NCBI GenBank assembly: GCA_032622095.1
Contig: CP136066.1
Span: forward strand, 2,879,784-2,943,783
Source of the DNA: Siphonodentalium dalli
Lineage: Eukaryota; Mollusca; Scaphopoda; Gadilida; Siphonodentaliidae
Direction: 5' to 3'
DNA: 64,000 nt
Part shown: piece after piece, positions 11,158 to 23,104 of the stretch
How the letters are laid out: each line of letters starts with the position of its first letter
How positions within the stretch are numbered: position 1 is the first letter of the stretch
Made by a program: the position numbers and the translations under genes
Notes under the pieces: model-generated
Database searches by the model: none
The model's input: the letters and a program-made list of their open reading frames with translations, nothing else
Told to the model about the DNA's origin: nothing

Positions 11158-11614
11158 TAGGGAAGGATCCAGGGCTCTTTTGATACCTGTTACAGGTTTG
11201 GGCGCCCAAACTCTGGTGTCCTAAATGCCCCCAAATTGCAAGTGTATAGTTTTATTAAAGCTGAATTTTCTATATTTTGAAGGAAAATATTATATTATAA
11301 TTCAACAACATGCAATGCAAATCATCAATATACAGTTGATATAGAGTCTTTATTTGCTTAATCAAGTGTCCAGTGAGAAATATTTTAACCCTTTCATGAC
11401 TGGGGCTTCTTGAAATTTTGCAAAATTCCTGTGCCAATGCATTCTCTTATATAAATGAGAGCCTCCCATCTAAGGAGCCTCGCATATATAAGATAATACA
11501 TTGGCCTTTATCGTGACCTTGTACATGTAAGCCAGTGCATTTTCTTATGCAGGCTCTTCGGCATATCATGGTCCCAAAACAGGTGTCCCCAAAAAATTCC
11601 TGGATCCATCCCTG
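11158..11614. mobile_element. Non-autonomous hAT-type element, 8-bp target duplication
   Basis: The inverted ends TAGGGAAGGATCCAGG and CCTGGATCCATCCCTG face outward. The element is flanked by an exact 8-bp direct repeat, GCGGTGTC, at 11150-11157 and 11615-11622. An 8-bp duplication with CAGGG-type termini is diagnostic of the hAT superfamily. It carries no transposase (457 bp). It sits inside a TA-flanked MITE and carries a piggyBac-type end at 11389. Confidence 0.85.
11389..11570. mobile_element. piggyBac-type MITE end, partial
   Basis: TTAA at 11385-11388 is followed by CCCTTTCATGACTGGGGC, the family terminus also seen at 18052. The internal palindrome arms CCAATGCATTCTCTTATATA and its complement flank a short centre at about 11433-11508. 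A matching right terminus with TTAA is not visible, so this copy is probably truncated or rearranged inside the hAT-type element. Confidence 0.55.
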
Positions 11615-12070
11615 GCGGTGTCAGAGTTTGTAACTGCAGTTGAGCACCGCGGCCTAACAGCAAGTACACTGCGGCCTAACAGCAAGTACACTGCGGCCAA
11701 ATAGCAAGTTCACTGTGGCGAAAGGCAACTACTAGTACCCTCGCGGTCGACTGGCATGTACACCGTGGTTAGATTTCTGGTTTGTATTGTCTTTTTTCAG
11801 TTTGATGAAAGTACACCGTAGAAACTACATGTACACCATGCCTAATGACAATTACACCACGGCCCAACTGTGGTTAGCTTGTGGAGCTGCGGTGTAGTAG
11901 CATTTCGGCCGCGGTGGCAATGCTAACTGCACCGCAGTTAAGTGGACACTTGTTTTGTCCAGCAGGGTATTTCCACTGTGTTGTTCAAGTAATACTAGTA
12001 CTTTCACCACAACATGATTGTAGTTCAGTATTTCTGCAACTGGATAAAAAATAAAAAATTCCCTACCCAC

Positions 12071-12088
12071 CCGGGGGGGGGGGGGGGG
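12071..12088. repeat. Poly-G run
   Basis: A homopolymer of about 18 G residues follows CCACCC. Its length is likely unstable and prone to assembly error. Confidence 0.9.
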
Positions 12089-12159
12089 TCAAAAACAAAA
12101 TTCCAGGCATGTATGATCATTTTTATTTTTTCCAGACAGGCAATTTTGGACACCCACCC

Positions 12160-12295
12160 TTTTTAGCTCACCTGAGACGAAGTCTCCGGTGGAGCTATAG
12201 TCATCACTCCTCGTCCGTCGTCCGTCCGTCCATCCGTCCGTCCGCACTAACCAGAGAGTACTTGTGGGGTGCGATGAATTTAACATGAATTTAAC
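12160..12295. repeat. Dispersed molluscan-type repeat, TTTTAGCTCACC family
   Basis: TTTTTAGCTCACCTGAGACG with the inverted partner GGTGGAGCTATAG leads into a (GTCC)n tract at 12214-12243. I associate this head sequence with a very common dispersed repeat of bivalve and gastropod genomes. A second member with a different head (TTTTTAGCTCAACTTTACTT / AAGTTTGAGCTA) starts at 15652. Confidence 0.6.
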
Positions 12296-12328
12296 ATGCC
12301 TTTCTTCTAATTGTTTTATTTACAAACC

Positions 12329-12442
12329 ATCTCCGTTATTTCGTTAATATAATATTTCTCAGAATATGTAATATATCTGAAATAAACATTTAGAAAAAAA
12401 AGATATTCAAAAAAGAGGATATATTAACGAAATAACGGAGAT
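12329..12442. repeat. Foldback repeat, 23-bp perfect arms
   Basis: ATCTCCGTTATTTCGTTAAT (12329 on) and its exact complement (to 12442) flank about 68 bp of AT-rich spacer. Probably a small MITE; no target duplication is clear. Confidence 0.6.
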
Positions 12443-13860
12443 TGTTTAGAAACAGTTTATAACACCACAAATGATCAATTTCGTCCCCTATAAGTCGAAT
12501 TCTACACTGGAGGATCCTTTAGTGACTGAGATTCAGATCTGTTAACATGAGGTCAACCCATTAAGAAATGACGGGACTATGGGGACTTAAGACTTTTGTG
12601 TCTAAAAAATCATTAAAATACAAAATTCATTAAAACGTCTACCTTGGAACTACCTGACTGATTAATCTGACATACATATAGTGTTTTTGGGTCCATGGAT
12701 AATTGGGCTTTAAATATGTATAAATGGTTTTATATAAAGCGCTATTGAGATTGAAAATTTCCAACAATTGAGAAAGTTTTAGATGTCGGTTGTGAAATTT
12801 CAACCTAAGACTTGGGAGTCTGGGCCCCGGGCGAGAGGGGACTTCTTGAGCTGGATGAGGGGGTGATCACTAGTGTACAGTTGGTAATTTCAAGTTAGAT
12901 TTGGTAATTTCAAGGTAGATTTTGTAGATTTGGTAATTTGATATTCACTGATCTACATTCATGAAGCCTCTCTAGCCACATATCCTGTTTAGATCTACTT
13001 CTTTTAAAGTGATTATGAAAAGTTCTGACTGTTGTGGTCTCCAAGGTCCCAGTCTTATCAGTCTTTGCAGTCTGGTGAGCGACCCCACAGTCTTTGACTG
13101 TCTTGTTTTTCCATTTCAGGAATTTTTTTCCAGTGAGTTTTGGACATCCACCCTGTAAATAGTTTATTGCATGAAATTTTAATAGAACAGTGCATAATGC
13201 AGATAACGATACTACTAGTATTTGAATTTATCATATAATAGTGTCTTTAATCAAGAAATGTGTCAACATAATCACATTTCTAGTGATAGGCAGATTGCCA
13301 AAGTTTTTATTAACATTCATTTTCATAATTTCATAGTACTAGTACAGTGTATATAGTCGCATGATCTAGTCACATAATCACATTTGAGTATTCTACAGAC
13401 TACATGGAACAACACATTTCAGATTATTTGATATTTTGATATTTGCTATGTCAGGGTTTCCGCTAGGGGGTAGGGGAATGGGGCCGGTAGCCATCAAGGG
13501 CAAAAATCCAGGTAAAAGTAGCCTGTTTTACTTTTAGCACTGGTTGAACTACTTTCGTTATATCGGCCAAGAGAATCATGTGAGAGTAGAAATGGCAGAC
13601 TGTTTTGTTACATTTGTGCCCGTGTGCCAAGCTATCAACCCTTATACATGTACCTGTAACTTTAAAACTAGTAAATTTATTAGATATAAATTAATTTACG
13701 AAGTAGATGTACAGAACACCAGTAATTTGGATCCCGAGTTAAACATGCCCATTAATGTTAAAAGACTCAATGGAAGAATCAGCAGATATTTTGGATGGAT
13801 AACATAATCGGAATATATTAAGGCTGATTACATATCTGGCTGACGAGTATTCTTTGTGGG
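12443..13860. other. Unassigned sequence with short direct repeats
   Basis: TTTGGTAATTTCAAG-type words repeat at 12885-12940. No gene is supported. The 87-codon frame at 13544-13807 lacks splice context and recognisable features. Confidence 0.4.
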
Positions 13861-13869
13861 CAGTGGTAA

Positions 13870-13925
13870 GATGCCTTGATGCCCGGTGCGGCTACTCCCA
13901 CATTTCTCTCTCGCTCTATTACAAA
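13870..13925 (+). repeat. 3' tail of the 5S-headed SINE family
   Basis: CGGTGCGGCTACTCCCACAT and the following pyrimidine-rich CTCTCTCGCTCTATTAC match the tail of the SINE at 3712-3904. The 5S-derived head is absent or unrecognisable. Confidence 0.5.
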
Positions 13926-14982
13926 GTTAATAGTATATTTTGCGGTATAAAACATGACAGGTATGATTAAAATACTGCTCTTTTGCATAGCATAACCGGG
14001 TAACGTAACTACTAGTAACCAGCCTCAAAGGCATAGCTTCTAGCGATGTCAGTTCCGATCACTTCATGTTTCAATTTAACAACGCGTTGAGAGTGTGTAC
14101 ACTCACAAGATATAAAATAAATTCGCCTTTTAAAATTCCTTAGTACTACATGTACATGTATTCCAACAAAATTCAGAAGTTTTAAACATCTGTATACTTT
14201 ATAGACATGCAGTATGTCCTGGGGTATCGCAGGAGGGGAAAACTTGGTGAGGGGAACTGGGCCGTCAAGGGAACCCCCTGCCGGTATAGCGGAAAACCCT
14301 GGCTATGTGATATATCGCTTGAACCAAATTGTTTTCATTTGCACCCCCCTATATATTCATAAAGCATGGTTCTACCCGTATACATGTATTCCAATCACGG
14401 TATGAGAACATTCAGATATTTTAACCTGTAAAATTGCATAAAACCTAACATCTAGTGGTCTAACTCCAGACAAATGCACACGGCTACAGGCAAAAACCAG
14501 GAAAAGCCGGCTGACTATGGTTGTTTGGCTCAGTGTGAGAAAATTTGGAATTGTTGAGCATTTGGAAGGTGAATACAATCATGTCTTTCTATCCTGTAGA
14601 ATACAGGTACCCTGTAGGAGAAGATACATGTACTCGAGCACATCTGTGCTTTTTTTTATTCCAAATGTATAGAACTGTCTTGTCACTGTTTCGGGTCATT
14701 ATCATGTGACTTAATTTTTGTAATGATATAAATAAAACACATTATCTTTTTCAGTACCAAAATAAAAATAACGGTAATAATATAAAACATGATGGTATGT
14801 CAGCACTTGAAGGCTAACTGAATGTTTGCAAAGGGGAGGGGGCCTTGTGAGTAAGCCCAGTACCAACTTTATGAGTAAATACATGTACATGCACAAGCCC
14901 GCCCCCCCATGCTTACTGATTGGTGTACATGTACATGTATACAGTATGTAAAAGTACCCGTACCAAGGAGTAGGGGTATATA
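13926..14982. other. Unassigned sequence
   Basis: Contains ACATGTACATGTA words (14150, 14883, 14932) and AT-rich stretches. No gene is supported. Confidence 0.4.
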
Positions 14983-14999
14983 GTGATACATGTACCTCA

Positions 15000-15620
15000 G
15001 TCTGCCTTTCCTTTCGGTGGGTCATTCTGTCTGTCCATAACTATCATTTCACAACACAGCTCAAAAATGGGAATTCCAATTTGGGTGTCCTTCGGCATGC
15101 TGGTGCATGTAGATCAGGATTGTGGATGTCCACATAATGGAGGTTTTGTTCAGACTTTTTCCCAGAGTTATGGCCCTTTACTGGACTTGTGTAGCGTCCA
15201 TAACAAACATGCTGTATATCAGTGTAACTGGATTTGCAATTTGTGATGCGTTTTTCAATTTCTGCAAAGCAATTTACAATGAAAAAACATGTATTGGTAG
15301 AGAATGCTACCGGTATATAAAATCTACTCTGACCTCTGGCTGTGGATGTCTTTATTATTGGATTTTGTTGTCTTATGTTGTAGTGTTGGGGGAAAATGTT
15401 TTGTCCATTAATAATACCCCTGCAACGCGGTTGTGGAGAAGGGGGTTTATACTCCAATCAGCTTGTCTGTGGACATAAATTTGTCTGGAGTTTTTCTCAG
15501 CTGTTTTCTGATGATTTTCCATGGAAGTTGGCACAGACATCCACAACATGGGGATCTGCGATTATGACATCTGTCAGACTTTTGTTGGTGGAGTTACATC
15601 CCCATTTTTCGACTTAGAAA
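15000..15620. repeat. Dispersed repeat of the 'AGAGTTATGGCCCTT' type
   Basis: CAGAGTTATGGCCCTTTACTG near 15162 with surrounding TGGATGTCC words (15125, 15346) recalls a non-coding repeat widespread in mollusc genomes. Related text lies near 15958 and 17405. Overlapping open frames on both strands (15044-15457, 15122-15478) show that neither is under coding constraint. Confidence 0.5.
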
Positions 15621-15651
15621 ATCTATGCAAAATGTATAATTTTGTCCTACA

Positions 15652-15990
15652 TTTTTAGCTCAACTTTACTTTGTAAAGTTTGAGCTATTGCCATGGCTTG
15701 GTATCCGTCGTCCGTGTGTGTGAGGGTGTGTGACTCGTCAACAATTTCCTTTAGCACGGGCTACAGGTTGTACCTGTGGTCAGATCATTATGAACTTTGT
15801 CATGGTGTTGACAGTATGCTAAAGATAGTGACCACTCGTCGTCTGTCTGTGTGTCCATGGACATTTATGCATGGTGCGATAACTCAAACATTTTCTATCT
15901 GATCGGAATTTTACATATGAATGTCTGAGCCCAAAAGACAGATCTAATTTTTAACTGAGTTATGGCCCTTTTTCTAAAAAATATGCACTC
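15652..15990. repeat. Dispersed repeat, TTTTAGCTCAAC head
   Basis: Starts TTTTTAGCTCAACTTTACTT with the inverted AAGTTTGAGCTA. It continues into GTCCGTGTGTGTGAG and a fragment resembling the 5-6.7 kb array unit (GGTCAGATCATTATGAACTT near 15778). Non-coding. Confidence 0.55.
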
Positions 15991-17060
15991 TATATTAAAA
16001 AACAAAACAATTTTTTTTAGATTGAATTCCTTGCTCAATTTATCCAAAAAAAAACACAATATCAATAAATGAATAAAAAAAAAACTTTTTTGTTTAAATA
16101 ATTAAACAAAAAAAAAAATTCCAAAATTAACAAAATTTGAAAAACTAACACCATTACAACTCTGCCAAGAGTACCCGAGTCAGCACATCAAATTTTGTTT
16201 AAATCGGTAGAAAATACCCGTACATGTATTTTGTTGTGTTGTGTACTGGTAAATTTGTTTTGAGCGACATTAAACCCAATTCACCAATTCCATCCCATGC
16301 CTTTGGACTACTGTAGCTATTAATACAATATGGCTATATGATTTTGAGATGTCTCTTATGCTAATGTGCAGATAAAGAAAGTTATTGTATCTAATTTTAA
16401 AAAACAGTTTCAACAATTCAGATCACATGCTGTTAGAAGTAGACTAGATCATCACTCTACAGATGGTCTGATGTTATTATACAAAAAATGTAAATGTTAT
16501 TGGTTTAATAGTGATACCAGTCTTCAGCATAAACGATGCCTGTGATTTGTTGACCGCTGTGGTGTATAAATAATTCATACCAATGGGTCAGCAGTATGGT
16601 ATCTTATCTTGATGGCTGGTGTTGGTAGAATGCGATACATTGTCATTGTAAACTTAAATTGCAATCTCTTGACCAAGCAGACCAAGTAATTATTCCATGG
16701 TCACCTTTTCACATTTAACCCAAGGCTGTGGTGGTGCAGCGCATTACAGATCCTGTTCCAGTGCATTATCTTACATACGGTACATGTAAATGCGAGTGAC
16801 CCATAAATTCCAATAAGTTGAGTTACGTATTATTATAGACCATACATGTACATAACAGTATGCTCTATAATTCAACATCAAAACTCTCCTTTATGTTTCC
16901 AATCATAGTAATTTACTATCGCGAAGGAATGGGTTAACATCTGCCGATCGTGATCGGCCTCTCATTTGCTCATTAGGTTTTATGATTGGGGTTAGGGTTT
17001 TGTACCTGCAATGGGAATCTGTTATTTTATTATTTTAACTAAATGTTTACTGACATGTGA
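15991..17060. other. Unassigned sequence with A/T homopolymers
   Basis: Dense A and T runs at 16010-16145. A small perfect hairpin GCCGATCGTGATCGGC sits near 16943. No gene is seen. Confidence 0.4.
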
Positions 17061-17440
17061 ACCATCTTAGTGTTTTAAAAAAGGGGGTATCCTTAGTCCC
17101 ATTGGGACAGTCACACCTCTAATGTTTACCAGAGTTACGGCCCTTGTTTGAGTTAGCAATTTGTGTCTGAAAGAATATTTAAGCTTGTAACTCGGGGTGT
17201 TAATTATAGGGTGTTCTTGTACGTTTAGCATAGGTTGGTGGAAAGGATCCCCAAATACCAGTTTCATATTTGCCAGTTACAACCCTTCCTTGACTTGGAA
17301 ATTTGTGATTGAGGATTCAGATGGTTCGGAGGTACAGTGTATACGTGGAGACCTTCGTTTGACCCCGTCCTTCACAGGGCAAGTTTTGTCTGCACTCTTT
17401 TCGGAGTTATAGCCCTTTGCCAGAGTTATGACCTTGTATT
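17061..17440. repeat. Dispersed repeat with 'GAGTTATAGCCCTTTG'
   Basis: GAGTTACGGCCCTTGTTTGA (17133) and GAGTTATAGCCCTTTG (17404) mark the same kind of repeat as at 15.0-15.6 kb. No coding evidence. Confidence 0.45.
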
Positions 17441-18047
17441 AGACTGAGAGATGTTCCCCATTACTTTATTTTCGCTCTAAATACACCCAACCTTGAGTGT
17501 TCCCTGTCTTATATTCCACTATAGTACAAGAAATCTCAATCATACCGCGATTATACTGAACAAATGACAGAAATATTTTGATCTGACAAGAGTACATGTA
17601 AAATCATGTTTACATTATTCATGATTTTCATTAACTCATTTTCAACACTTTGATTCTTGTAAAAGCTCCTGACTTGCTGTAGAAATTCTAAAGCATTTGC
17701 CTAAAGTAATATCTGATCAGTTGTATGTATTTCAATTACTGCTACTGCAAATGAGAATTATGAATATTGAATTGCAATTTCTTTTCATTCCTGGTGGTAG
17801 TTTACCTTTTATTGTGAAAATATGACAGAATATATAACAACAATAGTCACTATAGTCTGTCTACACACTGCAAGGTGAGTGAAATTATGAATTATTGACA
17901 AAATTGAAAATCATGTATTTCTATCAACTGGCAATGAGTTTGTGCTATAAATTAGTACACAAGAACTTGAACATGAAATTGTGTGGGACTGGTTGAATTG
18001 ACCTGCGATATGATGGATCACATCCACCCTCAAGCTACTTTTGCCAT
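17441..18047. other. Unassigned AT-rich sequence
   Basis: No gene or named repeat is recognised. Confidence 0.4.
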
Positions 18048-18051
18048 TTAA

Positions 18052-18314
18052 CCCTTTCATACTGGTGCAGCATTAAATATAAAGTGCCTGTGCACACTCG
18101 TATACATGCATATGTATACATGTACAAATATATGCATGTCTCTCATGGTGAGCCTCGCATATAAAAGTGCACTGGTTTACAATGTTAAGGCAAATGTTGT
18201 TTGGCCAATGTCTTTTCTTATATATGCGAGGCTCCCAATGGGAGACTCCCATATATAAGTGTGCATTGGACCAAGTTTTTCGCAAAAATTCATTGAGCTC
18301 CAGTCATGATAAGG
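18052..18314. mobile_element. piggyBac-type MITE with TTAA duplication
   Basis: TTAA at 18048-18051 and 18315-18318 flank inverted ends CCCTTTCATACTGG and CCAGTCATGATAAGG. CCC/GGG termini plus an exact TTAA duplication are the hallmark of piggyBac transposition. The 263-bp interior has no transposase but carries copies of the CTTATATATGCGAGGCTCCC hairpin arms seen across this MITE group. Confidence 0.75.
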
Positions 18315-18318
18315 TTAA

Positions 18319-19730
18319 TGGCATTTTTCTGATGTGCAGGGGTATTTATGCTTGAGACCCCGTCACAGTTTAATTCACACCAGTTCTCAGCTTCTGTTAT
18401 TTTACGGAGTTCGAACTCATAGTCCTGATAGATGTACATGTACCGGTAGATGGTGATTTATGAGCTGAGTTTAGAACCACATAATTGGTGGGAGGGGTTC
18501 TGGTTTTGCCCCACCTAACTTTGGTATTCAGTGGAAAATCTGTTGTATAACTAGACCAACAAATGGCCACATTTAAAATATTTCTAACTTTATGAAATTG
18601 AGGTAGCAGTTGTAAAATGATTCAATCATGTGAGATTGAAGCCACAGGAATATCCATGTTGGTCGGTTGATAATGGTTTATCGTCATTTCAGCCGCTATG
18701 CCATGTCACACCAGCAGTTTTAATGGTTGAATGACCACATAAATAGTTAATCGCCCAACCCCACCAAACGGGCACCCATGTTGTTCAGCTTTGGTTCGTT
18801 AATTAAGCTAGCTTATGTTCATATTAGTGGTATATGACCATTACCGTTTTGTGAATTTGATAAACGAGGGACAATCCAAAATCATATTTCAATAATATTA
18901 TTCAAAATCAGAGTCGCACTAATTCGGTACCATACATATGCGTTGTCCAGGAGAATGATAATCATTACGGCGCACTTTAACTTAGTATAAGCAACACAAT
19001 TAGCATTTAGTTAGTTTAACTGTTGTTATGAAAGAGCAACTGAGTCATCATGTTGTTGTCATTTATGAAGGCATATATTAGTAATATTATTGAATAACAA
19101 AGCTGGCGCAGAAGATTGCACAACAAATTTTGTCGGAAGACTGTTCATTCGCTGCGATATTGTTAAAAATGAAACTTGGCTGTGCGCTGGTATGCGCCGT
19201 CTTCTATTCCCGACACAACTACAGGAAACATGAATATGTTATAGTCATATACCACTATAATAGTGGAATACAACTGTAATAGTGGAATTCAGGATGTGCC
19301 TGACCTGATTATGGACTTGTTCGGGTGCATTCAACTGATAAGCTAGTATTCAGGGGATATATGACAGCTGGCGGAATGTGAAATTATACTAACATCACCG
19401 ACAATCTGAAGCAAATCGACCATACCACTCCACAGAGTGGCCCGACCGTGCAGTTACAGATCGATAGGTGGTTCACGCAGACCTGTTTAAGATTTCTGAT
19501 ATATAATGTGTATACGGTTCAATCTCATTGGTGCTACTAGTAACATATAAACATATATTTCTATCCAATTGTAATAACTTTCCACACAGTTAAAAATATA
19601 TCATCTTAAGCTACACTATACAGATAAATGAGTCCATAAATATACCCACATTACCACTTTAAAGGGGCATTCCAAGTCCCGGCCCGTATTCTAGCTAATA
19701 CCTAATTCCGGGAAATAAAGTGTCTAGTAA
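18319..19730. other. Unassigned sequence
   Basis: No supported exon or named repeat. Short duplicated words (ATATACCACTA) occur near 18829 and 19246. Confidence 0.4.
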
Positions 19731-19734
19731 TTTC

Positions 19735-19836
19735 ATGAGGTCCACAGAGGGCAAATTTAGTGAAGCTGTCCCACAAAGCGGGCCCGGCTTCCGGGCCAGC
19801 GTCACCAAATTCACCTTCTGGAGACCTCATTCTGCT
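19735..19836. repeat. Foldback element, CAGAATGAGGT family, copy 1
   Basis: ATGAGGTCCACAGAGGG and its inverted counterpart CCTTCTGGAGACCTCAT enclose AAATTTAGTGA/TCACCAAATT arms. The centre GGCCCGGCTTCCGGGCC is itself palindromic. A further arm fragment, CAGAATGAGGTTCCTGGAGG, lies at 19869. A second copy is at 51792-51884. Confidence 0.6.
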
Positions 19837-20219
19837 TAGGCCACATCTGCTCTGGGACATGTATTTTCAGAATGAGGTTCCTGGAGGATGAATTGTGTGA
19901 TGCTACTAGTCTAGTGATGTAACGATATGTGGGTTATCGGCAAAATTGCCGATATTTTCTATCGACCGATCCGATACAGATAATGATATGGATAAGTCTT
20001 GTATGTGAAAACAGTTTGGGAAGAACAAACTTACAGAACAAATGTCCGTATCAATTTGTATTTTAAATTTCAAAGTATTATCGGCAAAGAACTAATACCA
20101 TGGTCCCAAGAAATGTTTATTTTTACAAACTTTACCCAAAACCCTGGCAAAGCCGTAAAACGATTTAACATTCCATTGAATTCGAATGATTACCTCAATA
20201 TTTGTTTCACTCCCTTACT

Positions 20220-20855
20220 GTAAGTAAGGCAGTATCTAATGGCCAACATTTTTTTTGTGTGCTTGACCCCAGAAACTTAATGGCCATCGAAATTGAACAC
20301 CCCAAATTATGCCCATTAAAATTACCAGTTTTTCATGTCCATTATATGTAATGGGCATTAATATGCCACATGAACCAACCACTAAATATAGGCTGTATTT
20401 AATGGCCATCAATTTTGAGGGCACCCTGCCCCCATAAATTTAATGGTAATCAAAATCGACCTCCCAAAATTAATGCCCATTATAATCACCCATTTTTTAA
20501 TGCCCATTATATTTAATGGGCCTTATATGTAACCTTTTATTGGATTTTAAAGGGTTTTTAATGCCTATTAAACACAGAATGCTGCCATTAATTTTGTAAT
20601 GGCCTTTAGTTCCCGCCTTCATTTAATGCCCATTACCACAGTTAGTTTAATAGCCATACACATTCCCATTAAACTATTTTAGCTTTAATGCGCGTTAATG
20701 TTCATATAATAATGGCAATTTAATGCCTGTAAAAGGTAACATATTAAGGGGTTTTGTTAATGGGTTTTTAATTGAAAAATCATGGTTTTTTTAATGGATT
20801 TGTAATGGCATTTCGTTAATGTGCATTTAGTGGTCATTTAATGAGTGTGCTCGCA
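20220..20855. repeat. TTTAATGG / CCATTAA word-rich patch
   Basis: Words such as TTTAATGGCC, GCCCATTAA and AATGGGCATTAA recur more than twenty times on both strands in some 630 bp, without a fixed period. It reads like a degenerate array of a short, nearly self-complementary motif. No gene lies in it. Confidence 0.6.
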
Positions 20856-21937
20856 GTAGTGTAATCTGAACATATACAGGAAAAGCCATTATGCATACGA
20901 AACATTCAAAAGCATATTTATTGCATAATATTTTTAATACTGGTTTTTAAGTTGTTGAAAATCGACTATAATCAAGAGTGTTATTCACGTCGTTTTAGAA
21001 ACAGCAGCGCGGGCATTATTATATTTTTCAAACATATATGTGTTCTTGAATGTTTCGTACACACACTGCTTTTTCTCAAATCGCTCGAATTAACCAAACA
21101 ACGCGAAAATGGCAACTTTAGAAACATTAACGGTACTTTTTCGTAACGGCATCAGTTTGCCCTACCCGCATCCTAGCAATTCAGCAGGACCAACAGCATC
21201 ATATCATATTAGCAGGACTACTTGGCCAGGGGTGAATCAGTCACCGGTAGAATACTGGGCTACATGTGACTTACTGTGCTGTGTGGTATAATATCCACAC
21301 TGTAAGACATACTTAAGAACGGATGTAATTTGGGGGTGTTAGTTGAGGCATGTGTATGGCCCTGTGGTCACCGGAACACCGTCAAGGTGACATTTCCACC
21401 AATGCGACACGCCCATACTACATGCACATACACTTTTCAAATAAGAATCAGCTAAATTGGGGTTGAAGAAATTTAATTTAATTTATGTTCATTTAATAAT
21501 CCTCCCTCTTTTAGAAGACTTTTACTTCAGACATTAAATATACAATATTCATAGTATTCTCTATTCTCCAATAATGATAACACTATCATTGCCATCAAGC
21601 CGCGCCGGAGTCCACTAAATGGTCGACATCAGCGTGTATTGGTATACATGCTTACAAGTTAAGGGACGGTACGTCTTCACATACAAGTGAATTACGTCCT
21701 ACTTTGTCTGCGTTGGCGGTCAGGAAAAACCAACGAAAAACATCTTGGGAAAAACGATGGAAATCTGCTTTCCGAAACCAACATCTCTAACGCAGCTCGA
21801 ATGTTCGGAAATTTATTCTAATTGATCAATTGTGCAACACAATCCTGTGCACACACTGGTTAATATATAAACATAAATTAACATATATAACATGTTCAAA
21901 TATATACACTATGGTCGTGAGTGAATGACACATTATA
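20856..21937. other. Unassigned sequence
   Basis: No supported gene. The frame at 21109-21291 is short and has no recognisable pattern. Confidence 0.4.
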
Positions 21938-21980
21938 GCGAGCTCGAAACGAGACCCCGCAGGGGTCTTGTTCGCGAGCG
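21938..21980. repeat. GC-rich hairpin
   Basis: GCGAGCTCGAAACGAGACCCC, two central bases and GGGGTCTTGTTCGCGAGCG form a nearly complete 20-bp stem. It is isolated in AT-rich DNA. In a eukaryotic context it is not read as a terminator. Confidence 0.5.
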
Positions 21981-23090
21981 ATAAGCATATACGTGTACGT
22001 GAGATCTACGCTATACTATTCGCAGTTTTTGGCGGGAAATATAAAATCAATAAATAGTAAAATATACTATATATAGTAATTGATTACTAAATATTGAGGT
22101 CAGAGACTGACATATCAAAATTAACGTTACTTGTCAATTGCCAATCAAAATTAACGTTACTTATTAGTTAAGACGGTTGCCCTAGAGACCTAGAGACTCC
22201 TGTATCCAGTTCCACATCAAAGTTCATTTGACTGAATGGTAGTAATGTGTTGTTGTACTGTAAAAGTGTTGTCTACATATTTCATTCAATTATTACAAAT
22301 ATTTGACCCGAAACACAATTCAAGTTTGCCTATTGGACTATTTGGAGCTTGTCTTTAATTTTCCATAAACGTTTTCGCCTAAAATATTGGTGGAATATCG
22401 TAAAAGCTCGAAGCGAACAAACCGAAATTATATTTATAACTTAATCGATCAATATTAAGCGGTTCCACTTTAAATTGACGGTTACCAAGGGAATCCAAAG
22501 TAAAGCTCATCCTAACATCGTCGAGATAAAAAATAGTTCGCAACATTTTTATCATTTTATCATTCACACAGGAAAGCAGGAATATAATTATGTAGTGTAT
22601 TGAATTGTTGACAAAATTTATGTTTTTGTGAAAAAGCGAATGAAATACAAGTTTGTGCATTTTGTGGTGAATTAATACGCAACAATACTCAAAACATGTA
22701 GTCCGGAGATGACATTGAAGTTTCCATTTTAAATTTGTGTAATCTGATTTAGAGAACACGCATATTTGCAAAGACGGAGAATGCAGTCAATGCACGGCAC
22801 TGTGGTAAGCATTGTGTGCCAATTTACGAACACCATTTGAACAAGATATTTGATAGATAAATTTACTCTGACAAGCCACAAGATGCTCAAAGGTTGGCGA
22901 CGATTTTCGGCGATTTCGCACAAAAAATACAGTCACAATGACAATGCCTTTGACAAATGACCGCTAAATTTTTAGGACATACAATAAAAAACATCCATTA
23001 TCCTGCAGGGAGCCCCACACATATATAGAAGCATATAGAAGAGTGTGGTCTGTATGGGTGAAATTATAAAATTGTTAAAGAATACAAGAA
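21981..23090. other. Unassigned sequence with weak minus-strand open frame
   Basis: A minus-strand frame at 22379-22771 ends in a protein-like stretch (DDVRMSFTLDSLGNRQF) but has no recognisable domain or convincing splice borders. TCAAAATTAACGTTACTT occurs twice (22114, 22146). Confidence 0.35.
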
Positions 23091-23104
23091 CAAATTATTA
23101 AAAT

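Larger units (their letters stand above)
11095..11967. mobile_element. TA-flanked MITE, CCCTGCTG family, copy 3, interrupted
   Basis: The left end CCTCGCTGGACAAAACAAG and the right end CTTGTTTTGTCCAGCAGGG are the family TIRs, with TA at 11093-11094 and 11968-11969. The family interior (GCGGTGTC, GAGCACCGCGG, GGCCTAACAGCAAG repeats) is split at 11158-11614 by a hAT-type insertion. Without it and the extra 8-bp duplication the element is about 408 bp, close to copies 1 and 2. Confidence 0.8.
6830..18450. repeat. Domain enriched in TAC(NN)GTA palindromic words
   Basis: TACATGTA/ACATGTACATGT, TACTAGTA and TACCGGTA occur repeatedly across this span. Examples lie near 8639, 8992, 9019, 9427, 9633, 9738, 11028, 11993, 13338, 13645, 14150, 14883, 14932, 16213, 17592 and 18432. 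From about 27 kb rightwards the same words are rare. All three share the skeleton TAC + self-complementary dinucleotide + GTA. This is a compositional observation made by eye, not a counted statistic. Confidence 0.55.

Noticed and set aside
15044-15478. Overlapping frames of 137 and 118 codons on opposite strands
   Set aside because: They lie in a dispersed 'AGAGTTATGGCCCTT' repeat; openness on both strands without domains argues against coding.
21938-21980. Rho-independent terminator
   Set aside because: The hairpin is good but it lacks a T tract and the context is eukaryotic.
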